Assembly: GCF_028553785.1 (NCBI RefSeq)
Contig: NZ_CP067136.1
Coordinates: forward strand, 1,054,001 to 1,118,000
DNA length: 64,000 nt
Reading direction: 5' to 3'
Origin: Paracoccus fistulariae
Lineage (GTDB): Bacteria; Pseudomonadota; Alphaproteobacteria; Rhodobacterales; Rhodobacteraceae
Position 1 is the stretch's first letter. Each line of letters starts with the position of its first letter. Position numbers and translations under genes: made by a program. Under the pieces are notes generated by a model that did no database searches, was not told the origin of the DNA, and was given only the letters and a program-made list of their open reading frames with translations. Shown piece after piece: positions 45,144 to 55,128 of this stretch.

Positions 45144-46505
45144 ATGCGTCTGTCGCGCTACTTCCTGCCCGTGTTGAAGGAAGACCCCAAAGAGGCTCAG
45201 ATCGTCAGCCACCGGCTGATGCTGCGCGCCGGAATGATCAAGCAGCAATCGGCGGGGATCTATTCCTGGCTGCCGCTGGGCTACAAGGTGCTGAACCGCA
45301 TCCAGCAGATCGTGCATGAGGAACAGCAGCGCGCGGGCCATATCCCGCTGCTGATGCCGACGCTGCAATCGGCCGATCTGTGGCGCGAAAGCGGGCGCTA
45401 TGACGCCTATGGCGAAGAGCTGCTGCGGATCAAGGACCGGCAGGATCGCGACATGCTGTACGGGCCGACCAATGAAGAGATGATCACCGATATCTTCCGC
45501 AGCCATGTCAGCAGCTACAAGGATCTGCCGCTGACGCTGTATCACATCCAGTGGAAGTTCCGCGACGAGATGCGCCCCCGCTTTGGTGTCATGCGGGGCC
45601 GCGAATTCCTGATGAAGGACGGCTATAATTTCGACCTGACCAAGGAAGACGCGCTGCATGCCTATAACCGGCATCTGGTCAGCTATCTGCGCAGCTACGA
45701 GCGCATGGGCCTGCAGGCCATTCCGATGCGCGCCGATGGCGGCCCGATCGGCGGCGATTACACCCATGAATTCCTGGTGCTGGCCGAGACCGGCGAATCC
45801 GAGGTGTTTTATGACAGCGAGATCACCGATCTGAAATTCGGGGATCGTCAGATCGATTACGACAATGTCGCCGAATGTCAGGCCGTGCTGGAGGAATTCA
45901 CCAGCCGCTATGCCCGCACCGATGAAACCCATGACGAAGCCCTGTTCGATCAGATCCCCGAGGATCGCCGCCGCAGCGCGCGCGGGATCGAGGTCGGCCA
46001 GATCTTCTATTTCGGCACCAAATATTCCGAAGCGATGGGCGCCACGGTCGTCGGCCCCGATGGCAACCGCGCGCCGGTGCATATGGGCAGCCACGGCATC
46101 GGCGTCAGCCGTCTGCTGGGCGCGATCATCGAGGCGAACCATGACGACAAGGGCATCATCTGGCCCGAAGGCGTCACCCCCTTCCATGTCGGCATCGTCA
46201 ATCTGAAACAGGGCGATGTCTCGACCGACAGCGCCTGCGAGGCGCTGTATCGCGAATTGATGGCGCGCGGTCTGGACCCGCTTTACGATGATCGCGACGA
46301 ACGCGCGGGCGCGAAATTCGCGACCATGGATCTGATCGGCCTGCCCTGGCGCATCACCGTGGGTCCGCGCGGGCTGGCCAATAACAAGGTCGAACTGACC
46401 GACCGCCGCAGCGGGCAAAGCGAAGAGCTGTCCCCGCAAGAGGCCGTGGATCGTCTGGTCAGGATCTATCAGCCGATCGTCGCGCTGTCGGCCCCGGTGG
46501 CATGA
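45144..46505 (+). CDS. proS: Proline-tRNA ligase without editing domain
   Basis: Attaches proline to tRNA-Pro. The 453-residue protein is the short alphaproteobacterial form: the catalytic core runs directly on (motif 2 region [25 protein letters not shown], split here as [10 protein letters not shown] and [10 protein letters not shown]; motif 3 [14 protein letters not shown]) and lacks the INS editing insertion of E. coli ProS. The anticodon-binding domain is at about 350-450. ATG 45144 follows GAGGA. Its stop overlaps the start of the next gene (ATGA). A separate editing protein such as YbaK/ProXp-ala would be expected elsewhere in the genome. Confidence 0.96.
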   Translation: MRLSRYFLPVLKEDPKEAQIVSHRLMLRAGMIKQQSAGIYSWLPLGYKVLNRIQQIVHEEQQRAGHIPLLMPTLQSADLWRESGRYDAYGEELLRIKDRQDRDMLYGPTNEEMITDIFRSHVSSYKDLPLTLYHIQWKFRDEMRPRFGVMRGREFLMKDGYNFDLTKEDALHAYNRHLVSYLRSYERMGLQAIPMRADGGPIGGDYTHEFLVLAETGESEVFYDSEITDLKFGDRQIDYDNVAECQAVLEEFTSRYARTDETHDEALFDQIPEDRRRSARGIEVGQIFYFGTKYSEAMGATVVGPDGNRAPVHMGSHGIGVSRLLGAIIEANHDDKGIIWPEGVTPFHVGIVNLKQGDVSTDSACEALYRELMARGLDPLYDDRDERAGAKFATMDLIGLPWRITVGPRGLANNKVELTDRRSGQSEELSPQEAVDRLVRIYQPIVALSAPVA

Positions 46506-46993
46506 CGGGGATCCTGCGACTGGCGGTGGCGCTGATCTGCGCCGCCTGCCTGTCGCAGTTCCCTGCCTTTTCCGATCAGTATGTGCAACGGCTGGGCGGC
46601 CAGGTCGACAGCCTGTCCCGCGTCGCGGCCGATTTCGACGCCAGCGCGCGCAAGGCGCGACTGACGCGCGCTGAGGCGCTGACCGATCTGACCGGCAGCC
46701 CCTTCCGCGAGGCGCATCAGGCCGATATGCGGCGCAGCTTTGCCCGTCTGGATCAGGCCCGAAGCGATCAGCAGATGCTGCGCCTTGCCTCTCCGCTGGA
46801 ACGGATGGCCCTGCCGCACCGGCTGCGCGATCCCGAAACGCTGGCGGCGACATGGGGCGATTTCAGCCCGGCCCTTCCGGTGACCATGGCGGGGCTGTGG
46901 GCGGCGCTGATCGGCTTTCTGATCGGCTGGATGCTGACCTTTTTGCCCCGGCTTTTCCTGCGCAGGCAGCCGGACCGCCTGGGATGGCGCTAA
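46502..46993 (+). CDS. DUF2937 family membrane protein
   Basis: A 163-residue protein with an N-terminal hydrophobic segment (about 4-20), a central soluble part beginning [20 protein letters not shown] and helical in character, and a second hydrophobic segment near the C-terminus (about 127-148). This layout and the QFPxFxxQYxQRLGG pattern match the DUF2937 family as I recall it. Function is unknown. It starts inside the proS stop (ATGA), so the two are coupled. The C-terminal tail is basic. Confidence 0.8.
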   Translation: MTGILRLAVALICAACLSQFPAFSDQYVQRLGGQVDSLSRVAADFDASARKARLTRAEALTDLTGSPFREAHQADMRRSFARLDQARSDQQMLRLASPLERMALPHRLRDPETLAATWGDFSPALPVTMAGLWAALIGFLIGWMLTFLPRLFLRRQPDRLGWR

Positions 46994-47044
46994 CAGGTAA
47001 AAACTTGACATAACCGACAGGCCCTGCGCGCGACAAGATGCTTT

Positions 47045-47058
47045 CCTTTTACAAAAGG
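47045..47058. promoter_or_regulatory. Palindrome upstream of the ABC-transporter operon
   Basis: CCTTTT-AC-AAAAGG is a near-perfect palindrome 49 bases before the binding-protein start. A -35-like TTGACA lies at 47005-47010, but no good -10 at 17 bases is visible. It may be an operator. Confidence 0.3.
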
Positions 47059-47106
47059 CGCTTTTAACCTGCGCGCAGGACACAGTTCCAACTGGGAGAC
47101 TAAAGA

Positions 47107-48294
47107 ATGAAAAAACTTCTTCTCGCGACGGCCTCGACGGCAATTCTGGCCGCAGGGGCAGCCGGAGCCGAGGATGTGAAGCTGGGAACATCCCTTGGCT
47201 TTACCGGCCCGCTTGAATCGATGTCGCCTGCGATGCAGGCCGGTGTCGATCTGGCTGCGAAAGAAATCAACGAGTCGGGTCAGTTCATGGATGGGTCGAT
47301 GGTGACCGTGGTTCAGGGCGACTCGACCTGCGTGGATGCGGCCGCAGCCACCGCGACCGTCGAACGCCTGATCACCGCCGAAGGTGTCAAGGGCATCGTC
47401 GGCGGCATGTGCTCGGGCGAGACCATCGCCTCGCTGGAAAATGTCGCCAAGCCGAATGGCATCGTGATGATCTCGCCCTCGGCCACCTCGCCCGCGCTTT
47501 CGACCATCGAGGACAACGGGCTGTTCTTCCGCACCTCGCCTTCGGATGCGCGTCAGGGTGACGTGATGGCCGATATCATCATGGGCCGCGGCATCGAAAG
47601 CGTGGCCGTGACCTATACCAATAACGACTATGGCAAGGGTCTGGCCGACAGCTTTGCGGCGGCCTTTACCGCCAAGGGCGGCAATGTCACCACCAACAGC
47701 GCCCATGACGATGGCAAGGCCGACTATTCGGCCGAGGTCGCGGCATTGGCAGCGGCGGGCGGCGATGCGCTGGTCGTGGCGGGCTATGTCGATCAGGGCG
47801 GATCCGGCATCGTGCGCGGGTCGCTGGACAGCGGCGCGTTCGACACCTTCGTCTTCCCCGACGGCATGGTCGGTCAGGCGCTGGTCGATAATTTCGGCGC
47901 GGAAATCGATGGCAGCTTCGGTCAGAACCCGGCAGCCGAAGGCGAAGGCCGCGAGAAATTCGTGGAAATGGCCAAGGCAGAGGGCTTTGACGGCACCGGC
48001 GCATTCTCGGCTGAATCCTACGACGCTGCGGCGCTGATCCTGCTGTCCATGGCAGCGGCGAAAAGCTCGGATCCTGCCGTCTACAAGGATCAAGTGATGG
48101 CTGTGGCCAACGAACCGGGCGAAAAGATCATGCCGGGCGAATTGGGCAAGGCGCTTGAGATCCTGAACGGCGGCGGCGATATCGACTATGTCGGCGCCTC
48201 GGCGGTCGAAATGATCGAGCCCGGCGAAACCGCTGGCGTCTATCGCGAAGTCGAATATAAGGACGGCGACATGACGGTGGTTGGCTACCGCTAA
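47107..48294 (+). CDS. ABC transporter substrate-binding protein, branched-chain amino acid type
   Basis: A 395-residue periplasmic binding protein of the LivK/Peripla_BP_6 family, which delivers amino acids or related ligands to the permease. Residues 1-21 are a signal peptide (KKLLLATASTAILAAGAAGA). The mature protein begins EDVKLGTSLGFTGPLES, the common ligand-pocket start, and contains ISPSATSP and AAGGDALVVAGYVDQGG. ATG 47107 follows GGGAGA. It heads the operon with livG, livF, an unknown gene, livH and livM. A weak terminator follows it, which would raise its level over the downstream genes. Ligand is not known. Confidence 0.95.
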   Translation: MKKLLLATASTAILAAGAAGAEDVKLGTSLGFTGPLESMSPAMQAGVDLAAKEINESGQFMDGSMVTVVQGDSTCVDAAAATATVERLITAEGVKGIVGGMCSGETIASLENVAKPNGIVMISPSATSPALSTIEDNGLFFRTSPSDARQGDVMADIIMGRGIESVAVTYTNNDYGKGLADSFAAAFTAKGGNVTTNSAHDDGKADYSAEVAALAAAGGDALVVAGYVDQGGSGIVRGSLDSGAFDTFVFPDGMVGQALVDNFGAEIDGSFGQNPAAEGEGREKFVEMAKAEGFDGTGAFSAESYDAAALILLSMAAAKSSDPAVYKDQVMAVANEPGEKIMPGELGKALEILNGGGDIDYVGASAVEMIEPGETAGVYREVEYKDGDMTVVGYR

Positions 48295-48310
48295 GCGCCG
48301 AAAAAGATCG

Positions 48311-48347
48311 CGGTCCGGTTCTCCTTCACGGGGTTCCGGGCCGTTTT
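48311..48347 (+). terminator. Leaky hairpin between the binding protein and livG
   Basis: CGGTCCGG (48311-48318) pairs with CCGGGCCG (48336-48343), loop 17 bases, then TTTT. Such hairpins commonly uncouple high binding-protein expression from transporter expression in ABC operons. Confidence 0.65.
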
Positions 48348-48409
48348 CATAACAACAACCGCGGATCGCGGGCATCCTTCACCACCGATGTGAAGACAGG
48401 GATTAAGGT

Positions 48410-49192
48410 ATGATCAAGGTCGAAGACCTTCACCGACATTTCGGCGGGTTTCGCGCCGTGGACGGGGCCAGCCTGGAGATCGAGACCGGCTCGATCACCG
48501 GGTTGATCGGCCCGAACGGCGCCGGAAAATCAACGCTTTTCAACGTCATCGCCGGTGTCCTGCCGCCCACTTCGGGCCGCGTCACCATGGATGGCGAGGA
48601 TATCACCGGCCTGCCCCCGCATGCGCTGTTCCACAAGGGGCTGCTGCGCACATTCCAGCTTGCGCATGAGTTTTCCTCGATGACGGTGCGGGAAAACCTG
48701 ATGATGGTGCCGGGCGGCCAGACCGGCGAGACGATCTGGAAGACCTGGTTCCAGCGCGGCCGCATCGACCGGGAAGAGGCGGCGTTGCGGCAAAAGGCCG
48801 ATGAGGTGCTGGATTTCCTGACCATCAGCCATGTCGCCAATGAAAAGGCGGGCAACCTGTCCGGCGGGCAGAAAAAGCTGCTGGAGCTGGGCCGCACGAT
48901 GATGGTCGATGCCAAGGTCGTCTTTCTGGATGAGGTCGGGGCGGGCGTGAACCGCACCCTGCTGGGCACGATTGCCGATGCCATCCTGCGCCTGAACAAG
49001 GAACGCGGCTACACCTTCTGCGTGATCGAGCATGACATGGATTTCATCGGCAAGATCTGCGACCCGGTGATCGTCATGGCCGAGGGCAAGGTTCTGGCCA
49101 AGGGCAGCGCCCAGGACATCATGCAGAATGAAGACGTGATCGAATCCTATCTGGGCCGCGGTCTGAAGAACAAGGACATGGTAAGCGCATGA
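48410..49192 (+). CDS. livG: ABC transporter ATP-binding protein LivG type
   Basis: A 260-residue ATPase of the branched-chain amino acid importer. It has Walker A GPNGAGKST (residues 34-42), the signature NLSGGQKKLLELGR (about 148-161), Walker B VVFLDEVGAG and the switch His in VIEHDMDFIG. The family-typical segment RTFQLAHEF follows. ATG 48410 follows AGGG. It overlaps livF by ATGA (4 bases). Confidence 0.95.
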   Translation: MIKVEDLHRHFGGFRAVDGASLEIETGSITGLIGPNGAGKSTLFNVIAGVLPPTSGRVTMDGEDITGLPPHALFHKGLLRTFQLAHEFSSMTVRENLMMVPGGQTGETIWKTWFQRGRIDREEAALRQKADEVLDFLTISHVANEKAGNLSGGQKKLLELGRTMMVDAKVVFLDEVGAGVNRTLLGTIADAILRLNKERGYTFCVIEHDMDFIGKICDPVIVMAEGKVLAKGSAQDIMQNEDVIESYLGRGLKNKDMVSA

Positions 49193-50022
49193 GCGACGCG
49201 GAAATCGCATTCGGCAAGCGCGGCAATCGCGATGCCTCGGTCGTCAATCCCAAGGGTCAGGGCAGCTTTGATGGCAGCCGCAAATCCGGCGCTGTCGGGG
49301 CCGGTATCGAAGGTGCGCCCTTCCTGATCGGTGACAGCATGTCGGGCGGCTATGGTCGTGGCCCCGATATCCTTCATGATTGCACCATCGCCGTCGACAA
49401 GGGCGAGATCGCTGTGATCGTCGGCCCCAATGGCGCGGGCAAATCCACCGCGATGAAGGCGCTGTTCGGGATGCTGGACCTGCGCAAGGGGCGCGTCTGC
49501 CTGAACGGGCGCGACATCACCGCGCTGAACCCGCAGGATCGGGTCAAGGCGGGCATGGGCTTCGTGCCGCAGGTGAACAATATCTTCCCCTCGATGAGCG
49601 TCGAGGAGAACCTGGAAATGGGCGCCTTCATCCGCAGCGACGATATCCGTCAGACGCTGGAACAGGTCTACGAGCTGTTCCCGGCCGTGGCCGAAAAGCG
49701 CAAACAGGCCGCCGGAGAGCTGTCGGGCGGTCAGCGTCAGCAGGTGGCCGTGGGCCGCGCGCTGATGACCCGCCCCGATGTGCTGATGCTGGATGAGCCG
49801 ACCGCCGGGGTCAGCCCCATCGTCATGGATGAGCTGTTCGACCGCATCATCGCCATTGCCCGTGGCGGTCTGCCGGTGCTGATGGTGGAACAGAATGCGC
49901 AGCAGGCGATGAATATTGCCGACAAGGCCTATGTGCTGGTGCAGGGGGCCAATGCCCATACCGGCACCGGCAAGGAACTGATGGCCAATGAAGAGGTGCG
50001 CCGCACCTTCCTGGGGGGCTGA
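49189..50022 (+). CDS. livF: ABC transporter ATP-binding protein LivF type
   Basis: A 277-residue second ATPase of the importer, forming a heterodimer with LivG. It has an unusual N-terminal extension of about 45 residues before the conserved start (LIGDSMSGGYGRGPDILHDC). Walker A is GPNGAGKST (about 79-87), signature ELSGGQRQQVAVGRALM, Walker B VLMLDEPTAG and VEQNAQQAM near the end. The ATG overlaps the livG stop. An internal ATG at 49339 could start a short form but lacks a clear ribosome site. Confidence 0.95.
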   Translation: MSDAEIAFGKRGNRDASVVNPKGQGSFDGSRKSGAVGAGIEGAPFLIGDSMSGGYGRGPDILHDCTIAVDKGEIAVIVGPNGAGKSTAMKALFGMLDLRKGRVCLNGRDITALNPQDRVKAGMGFVPQVNNIFPSMSVEENLEMGAFIRSDDIRQTLEQVYELFPAVAEKRKQAAGELSGGQRQQVAVGRALMTRPDVLMLDEPTAGVSPIVMDELFDRIIAIARGGLPVLMVEQNAQQAMNIADKAYVLVQGANAHTGTGKELMANEEVRRTFLGG

Positions 50023-50027
50023 AGGCC

Positions 50028-50426
50028 ATGCGCAATCTTCTGATCCCCGCCCTTCTGGCCCTGCTGGCCGCCCTGCCCGCCAGCGCCAATTCGCCCCGGA
50101 TGCCGGTGCTGAACTGCGTCTTCGCGACCGAATGCCTGGACAATGAATGCGCCGATAGCGGCTATTCGGCCCAGTTGCGGCTGCGCAATGCCAGGCCGGT
50201 CGATAGCCAGATGACGCTGATCTCGGCCGAGTTCGAGGATGCCTCCGAGACCGTCCCCCTGCAGGGCATGATCCTGTCGGGCAACAAGCGTCTGTTCAAC
50301 ACCGAAAGCGCGACCGGAACCCGTCTGCTGACCATCAGCCCCGACGGCACCGCGCGCTATACCACCCATATCGCAGAACCGCTGATGGCAATGACCTATC
50401 TTGGCCAGTGCGAGGAAGACCGCTGA
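50028..50426 (+). CDS. Unknown secreted protein inside the liv operon
   Basis: A 132-residue protein with a clean signal peptide (residues 1-20, RNLLIPALLALLAALPASA) and a mature part containing four Cys (NCVF, TECLDNECADS, GQCEED) that probably form disulfides. No family was recognised. The start is 6 bases after the livF stop and its stop shares a base with the livH start (TGATG), so it is tightly embedded in the operon. A periplasmic accessory role for the transporter is possible but only inferred. Confidence 0.75.
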   Translation: MRNLLIPALLALLAALPASANSPRMPVLNCVFATECLDNECADSGYSAQLRLRNARPVDSQMTLISAEFEDASETVPLQGMILSGNKRLFNTESATGTRLLTISPDGTARYTTHIAEPLMAMTYLGQCEEDR

Positions 50427-51433
50427 TGGATATCCTGAATGCCCTCGTGGCCTTTCTGAACTTTGTCTTCATCCCCGCAGCCGCCTATGGCGCGCAGCTT
50501 GCGCTTGGTGCGCTTGGTGTGACGCTGATCTATGGCATCCTGCGCTTTTCGAACTTCGCCCATGGCGACACCATGGCCTTTGGCACCGCGGTCACGATCA
50601 TCGTGACATGGGGCCTGCAGGCCTTGGGCATCTCGCTGGGTCCGCTGCCGACGGCGCTTCTGGCGCTGCCCTTCGGGATCGCGGCGACGGCACTTCTGGC
50701 GCTTGGCACGGATCGCGTGGTCTATCGCTTCTACCGCGTGCAGAAAGCGGCGCCGATCATTCTGGTCATGGCCTCGGTCGGGGTGATGTTCCTGATGAAC
50801 GGGCTGACCCGCCTGCTGATCGGCGTGGATGAGATCCGCTTTACCGATGGCGCGCGGTTCATCATCAATGTCCGCGACTTCCGCGAATGGTCGGGGCTTG
50901 AGGAAGGGCTGGCCCTGCGCACCACGCAGCTTCTGACGCTGGTTGTCGCGGTGCTGGTCGTCTGGGCGCTGTTCTGGTTCCTGAACCGCACCAAATCGGG
51001 CAAGGCGATGCGCGCCTATTCCGACAATGAGGATCTGGCCCTGCTGTCAGGCATCGACCCCGAACGTGTCGTGCGCATGACATGGATCATTGCCGCCGGT
51101 CTGGCGACCATCGCGGGCGTTCTGTACGGTCTGGACAAGTCCTTCAAGGCCTTCAACTATTTCCAGATCCTGCTGCCGATCTTTGCCGCTGCCATCGTCG
51201 GCGGTCTGGGCAATCCGCTGGGCGCGATCGCGGGCGGTTTCGTGGTGGCCTTTTCCGAGGTTGCCGTCACCTACCCCTGGGTCAAGGTCGCGGGCTATCT
51301 GTTCCCCGGCTGGCAGCCTGACGGTCTGCTGCAATTGCTGGGCACGGAATATAAATTCGCCGTCAGCTTCGTGATCCTGATTATCGTCCTGCTGTTCAAG
51401 CCCACCGGCCTGTTCAGCGGCAAATCGGTGTAA
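50426..51433 (+). CDS. livH: Branched-chain amino acid ABC permease LivH type
   Basis: A 335-residue inner-membrane permease with about eight to nine hydrophobic segments. It has the LivH start AAAYGAQLALGALGVTLIYGI, the RFSNFAHGDTMAFG element and the EAA-like segment SGKAMRAYSDNEDLALLSG (about 190-208). ATG 50426 overlaps the preceding stop by one base. Together with LivM it forms the translocation path. Confidence 0.95.
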   Translation: MDILNALVAFLNFVFIPAAAYGAQLALGALGVTLIYGILRFSNFAHGDTMAFGTAVTIIVTWGLQALGISLGPLPTALLALPFGIAATALLALGTDRVVYRFYRVQKAAPIILVMASVGVMFLMNGLTRLLIGVDEIRFTDGARFIINVRDFREWSGLEEGLALRTTQLLTLVVAVLVVWALFWFLNRTKSGKAMRAYSDNEDLALLSGIDPERVVRMTWIIAAGLATIAGVLYGLDKSFKAFNYFQILLPIFAAAIVGGLGNPLGAIAGGFVVAFSEVAVTYPWVKVAGYLFPGWQPDGLLQLLGTEYKFAVSFVILIIVLLFKPTGLFSGKSV

Positions 51434-51446
51434 GGGGGAACATCCT

Positions 51447-52778
51447 ATGGCAACCACTCGTCAAGCCGCCGCGACAAGCCCCTGGCGCGCGCCGATCCTG
51501 TTCGCGATCCTGGCCCTGCTGTTCGTGCTGGAAGGGACGGTCCGCAACTCGATGTTCTCGGGCAGCTGGAACACCTCTCTGGCGATCCTGAACATGGGGC
51601 TGATCTCGGCCATCACCGCATTGGGCGTGAATATGCAATGGGGCTATGCGGGCCTCTTCAACGTGGGCGTGGTGGGCTTTCTGGCCCTGGGCGGGCTGGC
51701 CCCGGTGCTGATCGCCCTGCCCCCGGTCGAGGGGGCCTGGTCCTCGGGCGGGATGCGGCTGTTGCTGTCGCTTTTCGTCGGGATGGGCACGCTGGCCATG
51801 GCGAAAATGGCCTGGACGCGGACCCGAAGCGGGCTGATCGTCGCGGGGGTGCTGCTGGCCGGTTTCGTCGCCTATCGCTGGCTATTCGATCCGGCCGTGC
51901 TGGCGATCGAGGCCAATAACCCCGCCCGCCACGGCAATATCGGCGGCCTTGGCCTGCCGGTTCTGCTGTCCTGGGTGGTGGGCGGGCTGTTCGCCGCCGC
52001 CGCCGCATGGGCCGTGGGCAAGGTCGCGCTTGGCCTGCGCTCGGACTATCTGGCCATCGCCACGCTGGGCATCGGCGAAATCATCGTCGCCGTGCTGAAG
52101 AACGAGGACTGGCTGGCCCGGGGGGTGAAGAACATCACCTCGATCCCGCGCCCGGTCCCCTATGAGGTCGACCTGCAGGCCAATCCGGATTTCGTCGATT
52201 TCGCCACAAGCTGGGGCTTTGGCGCGGCCGAGGCCTCGGGCATCTGGGTCAAGCTGTGCTATATGCTGCTGTTCCTGGTGGTGCTGCTGACCATCATCCT
52301 GCTGGCCGAACTGGCGCTGAAATCGCCCTGGGGCCGGATGATGCGCGCGATCCGCGACAATGAAACCGCGGCCGAGGCGATGGGCAAGGATGTCACCGCG
52401 CGGCATTTGCAGGTCTTCGTGCTGGGCTCTGCCGTGATCGGGATTGCGGGTGCGATGATGATCACGCAGGACGGGCTGATGGCGCCGACCAGCTATAACC
52501 CGCTGCGCTATACCTTCCTGATCTGGGTGATGGTGATTGTCGGCGGGTCCGGCAATAACTGGGGCGCGGTTCTGGGCGCGATCCTGATCTGGTTCATCTG
52601 GATCAAGGTCGAGATCTGGGGCCCGAACCTGATCGGCTTCCTGGTGACACCGCTGCCCGATGGCGATCTGAAAACCCATCTTCTGGATAGCGCGCCGCAT
52701 ATGCGCTTTATCGTGATGGGTCTGGTGCTGCTTCTGGTGCTGCGCTTCGCGCCGCGCGGGCTGGTGCCGGAAAGATAG
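51447..52778 (+). CDS. livM: Branched-chain amino acid ABC permease LivM type
   Basis: A 443-residue second permease subunit with about ten hydrophobic segments. Recognisable features are NMQWGYAGLFNVGVVGFLAL, LRSDYLAIATLGIGEI and the EAA-like segment SPWGRMMRAIRDNETAAEAM (about 292-311). ATG 51447 has a GGGGG run upstream. It is the last gene of the operon and ends at a strong terminator. The 443-residue length is slightly above average because of loop insertions around residues 80-130. Confidence 0.95.
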   Translation: MATTRQAAATSPWRAPILFAILALLFVLEGTVRNSMFSGSWNTSLAILNMGLISAITALGVNMQWGYAGLFNVGVVGFLALGGLAPVLIALPPVEGAWSSGGMRLLLSLFVGMGTLAMAKMAWTRTRSGLIVAGVLLAGFVAYRWLFDPAVLAIEANNPARHGNIGGLGLPVLLSWVVGGLFAAAAAWAVGKVALGLRSDYLAIATLGIGEIIVAVLKNEDWLARGVKNITSIPRPVPYEVDLQANPDFVDFATSWGFGAAEASGIWVKLCYMLLFLVVLLTIILLAELALKSPWGRMMRAIRDNETAAEAMGKDVTARHLQVFVLGSAVIGIAGAMMITQDGLMAPTSYNPLRYTFLIWVMVIVGGSGNNWGAVLGAILIWFIWIKVEIWGPNLIGFLVTPLPDGDLKTHLLDSAPHMRFIVMGLVLLLVLRFAPRGLVPER

Positions 52779-52801
52779 CGTAGGACTGCGCTGCAAAAGC
52801 A

Positions 52802-52832
52802 AAAGGCGCGCTGCCGGGCAGCGCGCCTTTTT
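52802..52832 (+). terminator. Intrinsic terminator of the liv operon
   Basis: AAA, stem GGCGCGCTGC (52805-52814), 3-base loop, stem GCAGCGCGCC (52818-52827), TTTTT. A strong rho-independent terminator. The SCP gene converges from the other side. Confidence 0.93.
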
Positions 52833-52852
52833 CAATGCCGGGCCACGTGCGA

Positions 52853-53377
52853 TCAGCGGCAGTCATCGCCCAGAACAAGGCTCCACCAGATGCGCCCGTC
52901 AGGCCCACGCGCCGCGCCCGCGCCGATCTTGTCGGGATCCTGACCCAGCAATTCCACGCGATGCGGATCGGACTGCATCCAGCGCTGCGTGACCTCTTGT
53001 GCGCCGCTGCCCACGGCAACCAGCTGCGCCACGCCGCAGGTCGGGAAATCCACGGAACGCGCACGATCGACGATATTCGACCCATCCGCCCCGGCCACGC
53101 TGGGCTGCTGTCGCGCGGCGATATCGCAGGCGTGGGACTGCGCGATCCGGACCAGCCGGTCATCGACCTCCAGCACGGTTTTCTCTTGCACGACGCGCAG
53201 TTGGTTGGTGGCATCGACCATGGCCTGCTGCATCACCGGATCGCCGCCACAGCTGCCGATCACCTCGGGGTCCTGCCAGACCTCTGTGAACAGCTCATCC
53301 CCGACCGGTTCGCTGCGCTCGCAGGCAGCGACGGTGGCAATCGCGATTGCGGCGGCGGTTGCAAAACGAAGCGACAT
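52853..53377 (-). CDS. CAP/SCP domain lipoprotein
   Basis: A 174-residue protein with a short signal peptide and lipobox TVAAC (about residues 15-19), so a predicted lipoprotein. The rest resembles a CAP/SCP-like fold (MVDATNQLRVVQEKTVLEVDDRL, AQSHACDIA, RWMQSDPHRVELL, WWSLVLGDDC), with Cys pairs that may form disulfides. SCP members bind lipids or act in the envelope. ATG 53377 has AAGGGTG 6 bases upstream; a GTG three codons earlier is less likely. Confidence 0.8.
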   Translation of the reverse strand: MSLRFATAAAIAIATVAACERSEPVGDELFTEVWQDPEVIGSCGGDPVMQQAMVDATNQLRVVQEKTVLEVDDRLVRIAQSHACDIAARQQPSVAGADGSNIVDRARSVDFPTCGVAQLVAVGSGAQEVTQRWMQSDPHRVELLGQDPDKIGAGAARGPDGRIWWSLVLGDDCR

Positions 53378-53506
53378 ATCGATCACCCTTCAATGGCCTG
53401 TTTCCAAGGGATATTCTGAACGCGCCCGAAAGTCACGAAGTTCCCCCCTGCCCGGTCGCTCTTGCTGCCTCTTGCGTCAATCCGGTTCCGCGCTTAAAGC
53501 CCAAGC

Positions 53507-55060
53507 ATGACCCAACATCAGCGCCTTCTTATCATCGATTTCGGCTCTCAGGTGACGCAGCTGATCGCGCGCCGCCTGCGCGAGCTGAACATCTATTGCG
53601 AAATCCACCCCTATCAGAACGTGACGCAGGCGTTCCTGGCCGATTTCGCGCCGAAAGCCGTGATCCTGTCAGGCGGCCCCGACAGCGTGACGCGCGACGG
53701 ATCGCCCCGCGCGCCGGAAAACCTGTGGCAGATGGGGGTGCCGATCTTTGGCATCTGCTATGGCCAGCAGGTGATGATGACGCAGCTTGGCGGCAATGTC
53801 GAAGCCGGGCATCACGCCGAATATGGCCGCGCTTTCGTGACCCCCGCGACGGGCCACAAGGCCGATGGCATCTTCGCCGGGCTCTCGGATCGCGAACAGG
53901 TCTGGATGAGCCATGGCGACCGCGTGACCGAACTGGCCCCGGGCTTCGAGGTGATCGGCACCTCGCCCAATGCGCCCTTCGCGATCACCGCCGACGAGGC
54001 GCGCGGCTTTTACGCCGTGCAGTTCCACCCCGAGGTGCATCACACGCCGCATGGCCGCCAGATGCTGGAGAATTTCACCCGCATGGCGGGCTTTACCGGC
54101 GACTGGACCATGGCCGCCTATAAGGACGAGGCGATCCGCAAGATCCGCGAACAGGTCGGCGACAAGCGGGTGATCTGCGGTCTTTCGGGCGGCGTGGACA
54201 GTTCCGTTGCCGCCGTGCTGATCCACGAGGCCATCGGCGACCAGCTGACCTGCGTTTTCGTCGATCACGGGCTGTTGCGGCTGAATGAGGCCGAAGAGGT
54301 CGTGACCATGTTCCGCGACAATTACAACATCCCGCTGATCCATGCGGATGAGGCCGATCTGTTCATCGGCGCGCTGGAAGGCGTCAGCGACCCCGAGGTC
54401 AAGCGCAAGACCATCGGCAAGCTGTTCATCGACGTATTTCAGAAATACGCCAATGAGATCGAGGGGGCCGAGTTTCTGGCCCAGGGCACGCTTTATCCCG
54501 ATGTGATCGAAAGCGTCAGTTTCAGCGGCGGCCCCTCGGTCACGATCAAATCGCACCATAATGTCGGCGGCCTGCCGGAAAAGATGGGCCTGAAGCTGGT
54601 CGAGCCGCTGCGCGAGCTGTTCAAGGATGAGGTCCGCGCCCTTGGCCGCGAGCTTGGCCTGCCCGACAGCTTTATCGGCCGCCACCCCTTCCCCGGCCCC
54701 GGCCTTGCCATCCGCTGCCCCGGAGAGATCACCCGCGACAAGCTGGAGATCCTGCGCAAGGCCGATGCCGTCTTCATCGACCAGATCCGCAAGCATGGGC
54801 TATATGATGAGATCTGGCAGGCTTTCGTGGCGATTTTGCCGGTGCGCACGGTGGGCGTGATGGGCGACGGGCGCACCTATGATTACGCCTGCGCGCTGCG
54901 CGCCGTGACCTCGGTCGACGGCATGACGGCGGATTATTATCCCTTCACGCATGAATTCCTCGGCGAAACCGCGACCCGGATCATCAATGAGGTCAAGGGC
55001 ATCAACCGCTGCACCTATGACATCACGTCAAAGCCACCGGGCACGATCGAGTGGGAATAA
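53507..55060 (+). CDS. guaA: GMP synthase (glutamine-hydrolysing)
   Basis: Converts XMP to GMP. The protein has 517 residues, normal length. The N-terminal glutamine amidotransferase has the nucleophile Cys84 in FGICYGQQ and the His-Glu in FHPEVHHT; the ATP pyrophosphatase domain has the PP-loop [11 protein letters not shown] (about 226-236); the C-terminal dimer domain follows. ATG 53507 has a poor ribosome site (AAAG), which is unusual for a housekeeping gene. It stands alone, with the photolyase gene 68 bases downstream. Confidence 0.98.
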   Translation: MTQHQRLLIIDFGSQVTQLIARRLRELNIYCEIHPYQNVTQAFLADFAPKAVILSGGPDSVTRDGSPRAPENLWQMGVPIFGICYGQQVMMTQLGGNVEAGHHAEYGRAFVTPATGHKADGIFAGLSDREQVWMSHGDRVTELAPGFEVIGTSPNAPFAITADEARGFYAVQFHPEVHHTPHGRQMLENFTRMAGFTGDWTMAAYKDEAIRKIREQVGDKRVICGLSGGVDSSVAAVLIHEAIGDQLTCVFVDHGLLRLNEAEEVVTMFRDNYNIPLIHADEADLFIGALEGVSDPEVKRKTIGKLFIDVFQKYANEIEGAEFLAQGTLYPDVIESVSFSGGPSVTIKSHHNVGGLPEKMGLKLVEPLRELFKDEVRALGRELGLPDSFIGRHPFPGPGLAIRCPGEITRDKLEILRKADAVFIDQIRKHGLYDEIWQAFVAILPVRTVGVMGDGRTYDYACALRAVTSVDGMTADYYPFTHEFLGETATRIINEVKGINRCTYDITSKPPGTIEWE

Positions 55061-55128
55061 TTCGCGCCTGAGCGGGCGAGGGAACGGATCCGGGCTTCGC
55101 GCGTCCTCTTTGCACAAGGGAGGACGCG

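Noticed and set aside
47005..47033. Sigma-70 promoter at TTGACA before the ABC operon
   Set aside because: The -35 match is perfect but no -10 box lies at 16-18 bases, so it was not called as a promoter.
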